Under the pieces are notes generated by a model. The model did not search any database and had not been told where the DNA came from. It saw only the letters and a program-made list of their open reading frames with translations. Both the position numbers and the translations under genes were made by a program. Positions 1-5,812 of a stretch of 10,098 bases of DNA are shown in pieces (position 1 is the stretch's first letter; every line of letters begins with the position of its first letter). The stretch is from an uncultured Oscillospiraceae bacterium. GTDB lineage: Bacteria; Bacillota_A; Clostridia; Oscillospirales; Oscillospiraceae. The stretch covers positions 1 through 10,098 of the forward strand of contig CANRMG010000058.1 of NCBI GenBank assembly GCA_947631675.1, given 5' to 3'.

Positions 1-1361
1 TGGATGATGGGGATGGCGGAGACCTTCATCACGTGCTTGAAGAAGATGTTGGTCTCGCTCATGCCGGTGGACCGGGCAAACTTCACGTAATCGGAGTTCA
101 TCTGGTCGATCATGTACCGGCGCATCCACTTCATCAGACTGGCCACCTCAGGCAGCGCCAGGGACACGATGGGCAGGATGTACATGGTCTTCGTCACATT
201 GTCCATGTCAAAGGTCCACGGCAATCCTATGGCCCGGCCCACGCCCTTGAAGATGAAGATGTAGGCCAGACTGGGCACGGCGGAGATGAACATGATGTAC
301 ACCGTGCCGATCTTGTCCATCAGGCCCTCCTTGTACCGGGCCATCAGCACACCGATGGGCAGGCCCAGAAGATAGGCCATGATGGTGGAGATGATGCCGA
401 TCACGAAAGAATAGCCCATACGGGACATGTTGTTGCGGTAGGTCTGCACGTTGGTGTAGTCGTCGGTGTACCGCTGCTGGTACATCACGTTGGCGTCCTT
501 GGAGCCCCCCACATACACGGCCGTGTGCAGATTGTCCGCGCTGTTCTCAGCCAGGCCCGTGGGGTAGGTCACCATCCGCTGGCTGTAGGCGCCCTGGGCC
601 TGGGTCATGCTGGTGAATACCTCCACGCCCCGGGACACGGAATAGGATGTGCCCAGATGGATGTTGACGAAATTCTGATGGAGGAACGGGAAGGAGCTGT
701 CGAAATATAGCAGGTATTTGTGGGTGGTGCCGTTGCCGATGATGGCCGGCGAGAACACCTTCTTCTCCGCTCCCTCCGGGTTCTTCAGCGGATCGAACCA
801 GGTGAAGGTGAGCCCCCTTTCCCCTATGTCCGCGCTCTCCGGCACCTTGTGGATGTTGTCGATCTCCAGGATGCCTGTGAAGTAGTCCCACAGCCGCTGG
901 AGAACCGACCGGTCCTTGAAGGCGAACAGGGCCTGCGCGCCGCCTGTGGCCAGCCTGCCGCGGGATACGACGGCGCCCAGACGGGTCACCTCATAACCCT
1001 TGCCCGTGTAGTAGTCGGTGAATTTCTGCACATACTCCGCCACTTCCGCGGGATCGTCGCTGCCGTCCTTTTTCTGGCCGATGTTCACCGCCTTGGCACG
1101 GGTCTCCTCGTCGATCTCGCCGGAATCACGGAGCGCGATGAGGTAGTCGGCATAGGGCACATAGTCCAGATAGCCGTACTCCTCCCACTTCTGGTGCATA
1201 TATGTGATACGCTGGTTGTTCGCCTGCTTCTGGTACTGGCCATCCGTCTTGAATACCTTCATCCGGTCCATCAGCCCGTACACCAGGATCATGACGATCA
1301 GCACGACCATCACGATGGAGAACAACGCGTGCAGCAGTCGTTTTAATACGTATTTGCCCAT
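1..1361 (-). CDS. amiC: AmiC/OppB-type oligopeptide ABC transporter permease (3' end outside window)
   Basis: This is one of the two membrane subunits of a peptide importer; 453 residues are visible and the C-terminus lies past the left edge. TM1 is at residues 9-31. A very long extracytoplasmic segment follows (about 32-316), then TM helices from about 317, 350 and 392. The cytoplasmic EAA-type coupling loop that contacts the ATPases is at about 413-452 (MRRYMID, then YVKFARSTGMS). Ordinary OppB proteins total about 310-340 residues. The long loop and the motif HKYLLYF..FPF.HQNFVN (214-233) match streptococcal AmiC (about 500 residues) as I recall it. The conserved LGTSYS of OppB proteins is at 236-241. 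The start is the ATG at 1361. It has no classical GGAGG, but GGTGATC (1363-1369) matches the 3'-extended anti-Shine-Dalgarno complement. It lies downstream of its binding protein in the same direction. AmiC type: confident; substrate range: inferred. Confidence 0.9.
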   Translation of the reverse strand, partial: MGKYVLKRLLHALFSIVMVVLIVMILVYGLMDRMKVFKTDGQYQKQANNQRITYMHQKWEEYGYLDYVPYADYLIALRDSGEIDEETRAKAVNIGQKKDGSDDPAEVAEYVQKFTDYYTGKGYEVTRLGAVVSRGRLATGGAQALFAFKDRSVLQRLWDYFTGILEIDNIHKVPESADIGERGLTFTWFDPLKNPEGAEKKVFSPAIIGNGTTHKYLLYFDSSFPFLHQNFVNIHLGTSYSVSRGVEVFTSMTQAQGAYSQRMVTYPTGLAENSADNLHTAVYVGGSKDANVMYQQRYTDDYTNVQTYRNNMSRMGYSFVIGIISTIMAYLLGLPIGVLMARYKEGLMDKIGTVYIMFISAVPSLAYIFIFKGVGRAIGLPWTFDMDNVTKTMYILPIVSLALPEVASLMKWMRRYMIDQMNSDYVKFARSTGMSETNIFFKHVMKVSAIPII

Positions 1362-1390
1362 TGATCACCCAGCTCTCTGCTTGGATTTTT

Positions 1391-1478
1391 GCCGCCTGCT
1401 TCCGCCGGCGGCTCTTTGGGGTATGCCTGAACAAAAGCGTTCAGATTTGGAACAAGGGGGCGGGATGACCCCGCCCCC
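1391..1478 (-). terminator. Hairpin cluster between binding protein and permease genes (possible partial terminator)
   Basis: Three inverted repeats lie in the 147-base spacer. The strongest is a perfect 9-bp GC stem (1456-1464 with 1470-1478, 5-base loop), 30 bases after the binding-protein stop. On the minus strand it is followed only by TTGTT, so it is a poor intrinsic terminator. The others are a 6-bp stem at 1427-1444 and a GC stem at 1391-1412. Such stems often protect the upstream transcript and reduce read-through, giving more binding protein than permease. That role is inference. Confidence 0.45.
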
Positions 1479-1508
1479 CTGCGAGTTTTAAGAAGGGTTC
1501 AGAATATC

Positions 1509-3694
1509 TTAGAACAGGCCCCAGGCGATGGTCTCATAGCCATAGGGGATGACGGTGTCCAGATAGGTCTGGGCGTCGCCGTAGTCAGGGCCCCAGCCGG
1601 TGGTGCCGCCCAGGTCATAGTTCATCATGTAGCCGTCCAGGGGGTTGTAGTTGGCGTCCAGCTCGGTGTCCTGATCGCCGGTAGCCACCAGGTTCACGAT
1701 CACCTTGCCGCCAAAGATGGCGTCATAGGACTGCTTCACAGCCTGCTGGGCAGCGGACACATCGGTGTCATAGTCGGAGTAAGGCATATCGAGGTAGATG
1801 GGGTTCTCCTCGGAGATCTCCACGCCCTCGGCGGCCAGCTCCTCGATGGCCTTGTCCAGATACTCGCCGGCGGCCTCGGCGTTGTACCAGCCGTCGAAGC
1901 CGAAGCTGGAGCCCACGCCGTCAGCGCCCGCGGGATCCCAGACCTTCATGGGATAGCCGTCGGCCTCGATGGCGGCCTGCAGGACCTGGCCATAGTAGGT
2001 GCCGGCCGGGAAGGACACGTCCTCGCCGCCGATGGTGACGGTGAAATCACTGGCCGCGTTGACGAAGTTGCCGGGCACGTAGGAGTTGATCATCTGGCCG
2101 TAAGCGTCCTCCTCGCCGTAGATGACGCTCATGTAAGCGAAGCGGTCATAGGACAGGGCCAGGGCCAGACGGAAGTTCTGGTTCAGCATAGCGGCTTTGG
2201 TGCGCTCGGCGTCGGCCACGGTCTTGGTGGACACCACGGCGCTGGGGTCGTTATACAGGTTGGAGTGGGCGTAACGGTTGACGTTGTTCCAGTTCATGAT
2301 AGCGGTAGCGCTCTCATGGTTGACGTACGCGTAAGCCTCAACATAGTTCTTCTCAGGATCGACCTCAGAGGTCTCCTGCTCGGCCAGAGGCCGCGCCTGG
2401 GCGGTAACGGTGGCGCTGTAGAAGGTGCCGTCCATGAAGTTGTTCCACACGAACAGAGGATCGGTGCCGTCGGCAAAGCGGCGGGTGATGGTCTTGTTGT
2501 GGACGTTCTCCGCATCCCAGTAGCTGGGGTTGGCGGTGTAGGCGATGGTGTCTGATAGGTGTAGTTGCTGATCAGATACGCACCGCAGTAAGCGATGTGG
2601 TCAGGATCGGTGCCATACAGGTAATCGGAAGCGGCGCTGTCAAACTCAGTGCCGAACTTGCCGCCCTGAGAGGTGTAGTAGTCGCGGCTCAGAGGAGCCA
2701 TGACGCTGTAGCCCATCAGAGTCAGGAACCAAGGGGCGTTGACATTCAGCGTGTACTCCAGAGTGTAATCGTCCAGAGCCTTCACGCCGACCTCGCTGAA
2801 GTCGGTGATGGCGCCGGTGCCGTACTCCTCAAGGTTCACGATGGTGCCGTACAGCAGGTCTACCAGACCGGCCTGGGTGTCGCAGGTGTGCTGCAGCGCG
2901 GCCACCCAGTCGTCAGCCTTGACCTCGCCGACCTCGGTGCCCTGGCTGGTGACCCACTTCACGCCCGGACGGATGTGGAAGGTGTAGGTCAGGCCGTCCT
3001 CGGACACCTCATAGCTCTCGGCCAGGGCGGGACCCTGGACGTTCTCGTTGTCGTAGATCAGCAGGCCGTCCCAGGTGGGAGACAGGACCTCGCCGCTGGT
3101 GGCCTGGGCGGAGGCCAGGGTATCCCAGGTCTGGGGGGTAGCGGTATAGGTGAAGGCGATCTCGTCGGCGATGGTCAGGCCCTTCTCAGCGGCCCAATCC
3201 TGCAGCGCCTGATAGGACTCGCCGGTGCCGACCTTTTCCTTCCAGAGAGCGGTCGCCTCGGCGCGCTCCTCAGGAGTCAGAGGACGCTCGTTCACGACCA
3301 GGAGGTTCTTATAGCCGCGGTAGGTCTCGTCATAGCCCCACTCAACGGAAGGAACGGATCTGGGGATGACACGGGAGATACCCTGGGCAGTGGTGTTGTT
3401 CTGCATGGGCACGCCCATGCCGGCCTCGAGGAGCTTGGCCTCGGCGATGGCCATCATGCCCATACGGGTGCTGGGATCGACTTCGGCCTTGGCTTCCTCA
3501 TAGGCGGCCTCGAAGTCACCCAGGACCTGGTCATAGACCTCATAGGAGAGGTCCTCGTATCCGGCCGCGTCAAAGTTCTCCAGCGTGTACACGTCCGCCG
3601 CGAGCTCGTCGCCCTCCGCGAACGCAGGCACCGCCAGAGCCAGGCACATGACCACAGCCAGGACAAGCGCGAGCAGCTTCTTTGCGTTATTCAT
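1509..3694 (-). CDS. AmiA/OppA-like oligopeptide substrate-binding protein, apparently circularly permuted, with one frameshift
   Basis: This is the extracellular binding protein that captures oligopeptides for the adjacent permease (SBP_bac_5 type). The start is the ATG at 3694, six bases after AAGGAGGT. A Sec signal peptide covers residues 1-26 (KK, hydrophobic core, cleavage after PAFA), with no lipobox Cys. A single missing base at about 2550-2554 splits the gene. Frame one is good to residue 381 (SNYTYQ) and the protein continues in another frame as DTIAYTANPSYWDAENV. Restoring one base gives 728 residues. Residues 180-728 follow AmiA order: TPQTWDTL, DGLTYTFHIRPGVKWVTS, EVGVKALDDYTLEYTLN, YWDAENVH, WGPDYGDAQTYLD. 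The protein ends 11 residues after YLDTVIPY, where AmiA would continue for about 130 residues. Residues 45-157 resemble that missing segment (ISRVIP, LTPEER, LWKEKV). I infer a circular permutation. The frameshift may be a sequencing error or a real lesion. Confidence 0.85.
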
Positions 3695-3734
3695 TGTTTG
3701 ACCTCCTTCGTCATACAATACACTTCTATGAACA

Positions 3735-3830
3735 GGGCGCGCCCGCCCAAGTCCATAAGCCTTATTGCCTGTATCTCTGATACAGGCAGGAAGGGGCCGG
3801 CCCCTTCCTCGTGTCCACCGTCAGTGGACA
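3735..3830 (-). promoter_or_regulatory. Hairpin-rich 5' leader of the binding-protein gene
   Basis: Five inverted repeats sit almost end to end in the untranslated leader. They are a 10-base GC palindrome (3735-3744), ATAAG-c-CTTAT (3755-3765), a perfect 9-bp stem with a 3-base loop (3767-3787), a perfect 22-base palindrome (3788-3809), and a 7-bp stem with a 5-base loop (3812-3830). None is followed by a U-run on the transcribed strand, so these are not obvious terminators. They could stabilise the mRNA, bind a regulator or switch structure; the sequence does not decide. No known riboswitch or T-box core was recognised. Confidence 0.6.
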
Positions 3831-3856
3831 AAAATCCGCATGGTATGCATACACGT

Positions 3857-3885
3857 ATTTTATTACCTTAAAAAACCAATGTCAA
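3857..3885 (-). promoter_or_regulatory. Sigma-A-type promoter of the binding-protein gene
   Basis: The minus strand carries TTGACA (3880-3885), a 17-base spacer and TAAAAT (3857-3862), close to the housekeeping consensus. Transcription would start near 3850, giving a leader of about 155 bases. A 10-base palindrome, GTATGCATAC (3843-3852), overlies the predicted start point and could be an operator, but no regulator is visible nearby. The promoter lies just beyond the M3 peptidase gene, so the transporter genes need not depend on that gene's transcript. Confidence 0.8.
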
Positions 3886-3918
3886 GGGAAGTTCGAGGAA
3901 AAACCCCCTGTTTCCACC

Positions 3919-3942
3919 CTTTATGGCACATTGCCCATAAAG
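3919..3942 (-). terminator. Weak candidate terminator after the M3 peptidase gene
   Basis: An 8-bp stem (CTTTATGG/CCATAAAG) with an 8-base loop begins about 40 bases after the peptidase stop. A T-run exists on the minus strand (near 3900), but about 15 bases separate it from the stem, so this is not a canonical intrinsic terminator. Some read-through into the transporter leader is likely. Confidence 0.25.
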
Positions 3943-3983
3943 CCCATTCTTCCCTCGGAGGACATAGGGCATAGTGCTGTGTT

Positions 3984-5690
3984 TCAATTTATCCCGACCA
4001 GATCGTAGTTCTCCAGCCACGTTTTGGCCGTCTGGCAGACCTGGCGCAGGCAGCTCTCCTCAAAGGGGCTGTCCAGGCCCGCGTTTTTCAAAAGCTCCGT
4101 GAAGGTCCGGCTGCCGCCCTGGCGGGTGTAGGCCATGTATTTCTCCCAGGCCTCCCCCCTGTCTTTCTGGCCCAGGGCCCAGAACTGCAGGGATACCGTC
4201 TGGGCCAGGCAGTAGTCGATGTAGTAAAAGGGGCTGCCGTATATATGCAGCTGCCGCTGCCACGCCTCGCCGTCGGCGAAGAAGGGTATCTCCCCGTCCA
4301 GGCGCATCCAAGGCATATAGACCCCCTGCAGCTTCTTCCAGCAGGCGTGCCGCTCCGCCGGGGTCATGTCCGGGCGGACGTATACCTCGTGCTGGAAGTG
4401 GTCGACCAGCGTCCCGTAGGGGATGAAGGTCAGCGCTCCGGCCAGGTGGCTGTAGCGGAACTTCCGGGCGTCGGGGCCGAAGAAATCCTCCGCCCAGGGC
4501 CAGGCCATGAACTCCATGCTCATGGAGTGGACCTCGCAGGCCTCCATGCTGGGCCAGACGTACTCAGCGGGCACCCGGTCCCGGTTCATCCAGTCGGCGA
4601 AGGCGTGGCCCGCCTCGTGGGTGACCACCTCCACGTCGTGCTGGGTGCCGTTGAAGTTGGCGAAGATGAAGGGCACGCCGTAATCCTGGATAGAGGTGCA
4701 GTAGCCGCCCCCGGCCTTGCCCTCGGTGGACAGCACGTCCATGAGTCCCTGGTCCAGCATCATGCGGAAGAACGCGCCGGTCTCCGGGCTCAGCTCGTCG
4801 TAGAACTTCCGTCCCGCTGCCAGCACGTCGTCGGCCGTGCCCTGGGGCCTGGGGTTGCCGGAGCGGAACTGGAGCGCCGCGTCCGCGTAGCTGAGGGGAT
4901 ATTTTACCCCCAGCCGCTCCGCCTGGGCCCTGTAGATGCTGTCCGCCACGGGCACCAGGTACTTCACCACCGCAGCCCGAAACCTCTCCACGTCCTCTTT
5001 GCCGTAGCAGTTGCGGCCCATGCGGTAATAGCCCAGGGTGGTGTAGCCCTCGTAGCCCAGCTTTTTGCCCATGGCGTCCCGCAGATGGGTCAGCTCGTCG
5101 TAGATGCGGTCCAGCTCCGGCTGGTTGTCCTTATACCACTGCCCCACCGCCTTCCAGGCGGCCAGGCGGCGGGCATCGTCCGGGTCGTTGGTGAAGGGCC
5201 CCATCTGGCTGACGGTATAGGTTCCGCCCTCGAAGGGGATCCGGGCCGAGGCGATGAGCTTGTCGTAGGCCTGGGTCAGGTCGTTCTCCTTTTGCAGCTC
5301 CGGGATGATGTCCGGCGAGAAGGTCTTGCGGGCGATCTCCGCATTCAAGAAGTATGGCCCGCCGAACTCCGCCTCGAAATCCGGGCGGAAGGGACTAGCT
5401 AGCATGGCGTCCAGCCACGCCTGGGAGTACTCCTGCAGCTCCGGCCAGGCGCCGTTCCAGAATGTCTCCTCGGCGTCGTAGAACGCGTCCCGGGTGTCGA
5501 TGCTGTGGCGGATGCTCACCAGCGTGCCCAGGGTGTCCACGTGCTTCATCGTCTTTTCCTGCTCCAGAAAGACGGCCTTCGCCGCCTCGTAGCTCTCCGC
5601 GGCCTTCAGCCGTTCAGTCAGGGCCGCCAGCTCCTTTTTCAGCGCCTCTACGTCCGGGCGCTCATAGGGCATCTCCGGGAATCTCAGCAT
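3984..5690 (-). CDS. M3-family zinc oligoendopeptidase (PepF-related, Pz-peptidase-like)
   Basis: This is a 568-residue metallo-oligopeptidase that would cut short peptides in the cytoplasm; there is no signal peptide or membrane helix. The zinc site is HEAGH at residues 358-362, where the two His bind zinc and Glu359 is the catalytic base. The downstream EACEVHSMSMEF stretch supplies the third zinc ligand, probably Glu386. The flanking FANFNGTQHDVEVVTHEAGHAF and the EVHSMSMEF form resemble the M3 oligoendopeptidase branch distinct from classical PepF (TIGR02289-like), and the length fits that family. The ATG at 5690 (MLRFPEMPYE) is preceded by GGGAGGA eight bases upstream. The longer frame reaching 5768 would start at TTG inside the promoter and is rejected. 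It lies upstream of the peptide importer in the same direction, fitting hydrolysis of imported peptides. The exact subfamily is less certain than the enzyme class. Confidence 0.95.
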   Translation of the reverse strand: MLRFPEMPYERPDVEALKKELAALTERLKAAESYEAAKAVFLEQEKTMKHVDTLGTLVSIRHSIDTRDAFYDAEETFWNGAWPELQEYSQAWLDAMLASPFRPDFEAEFGGPYFLNAEIARKTFSPDIIPELQKENDLTQAYDKLIASARIPFEGGTYTVSQMGPFTNDPDDARRLAAWKAVGQWYKDNQPELDRIYDELTHLRDAMGKKLGYEGYTTLGYYRMGRNCYGKEDVERFRAAVVKYLVPVADSIYRAQAERLGVKYPLSYADAALQFRSGNPRPQGTADDVLAAGRKFYDELSPETGAFFRMMLDQGLMDVLSTEGKAGGGYCTSIQDYGVPFIFANFNGTQHDVEVVTHEAGHAFADWMNRDRVPAEYVWPSMEACEVHSMSMEFMAWPWAEDFFGPDARKFRYSHLAGALTFIPYGTLVDHFQHEVYVRPDMTPAERHACWKKLQGVYMPWMRLDGEIPFFADGEAWQRQLHIYGSPFYYIDYCLAQTVSLQFWALGQKDRGEAWEKYMAYTRQGGSRTFTELLKNAGLDSPFEESCLRQVCQTAKTWLENYDLVGIN

Positions 5691-5739
5691 AGATATATCC
5701 TCCCTTTCCGCAGTGCGGAGACCATATTCACAGCCAGAA

Positions 5740-5768
5740 ATTTTACCACATTCCCCCTCTCCCTGCAA
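5740..5768 (-). promoter_or_regulatory. Promoter of the M3 peptidase gene
   Basis: The minus strand carries TTGCAG (5763-5768), a 17-base spacer and TAAAAT (5740-5745), with TGG just before the -10 box (extended -10). The predicted start is near 5733, giving a leader of about 43 bases that contains the GGGAGGA ribosome binding site and a small TCCGCA/TGCGGA inverted repeat (5707-5719). Its -35 box lies nine bases from the -35 box of the divergent recG promoter. Confidence 0.7.
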
Positions 5769-5777
5769 GGCGCACGA

Positions 5778-5806
5778 TTGTCTTTCGGGGGAAAACGTGG
5801 TATCAT
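5778..5806 (+). promoter_or_regulatory. Promoter of recG, placing the transcript start at the start codon
   Basis: TTGTCT (5778-5783), a 17-base spacer and TATCAT (5801-5806) form a plausible housekeeping promoter with an extended -10 (TGG before TATCAT). Only six bases separate the -10 box from the ATG at 5813, so the transcript would begin at or next to the start codon. No Shine-Dalgarno sequence is visible, consistent with a leaderless mRNA. Confidence 0.6.
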
Positions 5807-5812
5807 CTGACC

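Noticed and set aside
1509..1541. Binding protein read as a simple C-terminal truncation (pseudogene)
   Set aside because: The segment that appears to be missing is recognisable at the N-terminus, and the total length (728) is not short. Permutation explains both ends better; the frameshift at about 2552 is a separate matter.
3628..3645. Cys in the signal peptide as a lipoprotein lipobox
   Set aside because: The residues before it are V-V-M, not the small residue needed at -1, and a normal SPI site (PAFA) follows.
3695..3718. Longer binding protein starting at a TTG at 3718
   Set aside because: The extra codons include the AAGGAGGT ribosome binding site and would spoil the signal peptide.
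3735..3830. T-box, classical riboswitch or attenuator in the leader
   Set aside because: No T-box core, known aptamer motif or stem followed by a U-run was found on the transcribed strand.
2597..3871. Long plus-strand open frame (424 codons) opposite the binding-protein gene
   Set aside because: It is a His/Gly/Leu/Val-rich mirror of a clearly coding GC-rich gene, shows no recognisable domain, and runs through the promoter and leader of the real gene.
4245..5402. 385-codon plus-strand open frame opposite the M3 peptidase
   Set aside because: Antisense to a gene with an intact HEAGH zinc site; no ribosome binding site or domain.
5691..5768. Longer M3 peptidase starting at a TTG at 5768
   Set aside because: It would contain the promoter -10 box and the ribosome binding site of the ATG at 5690, and the added residues have no family match.
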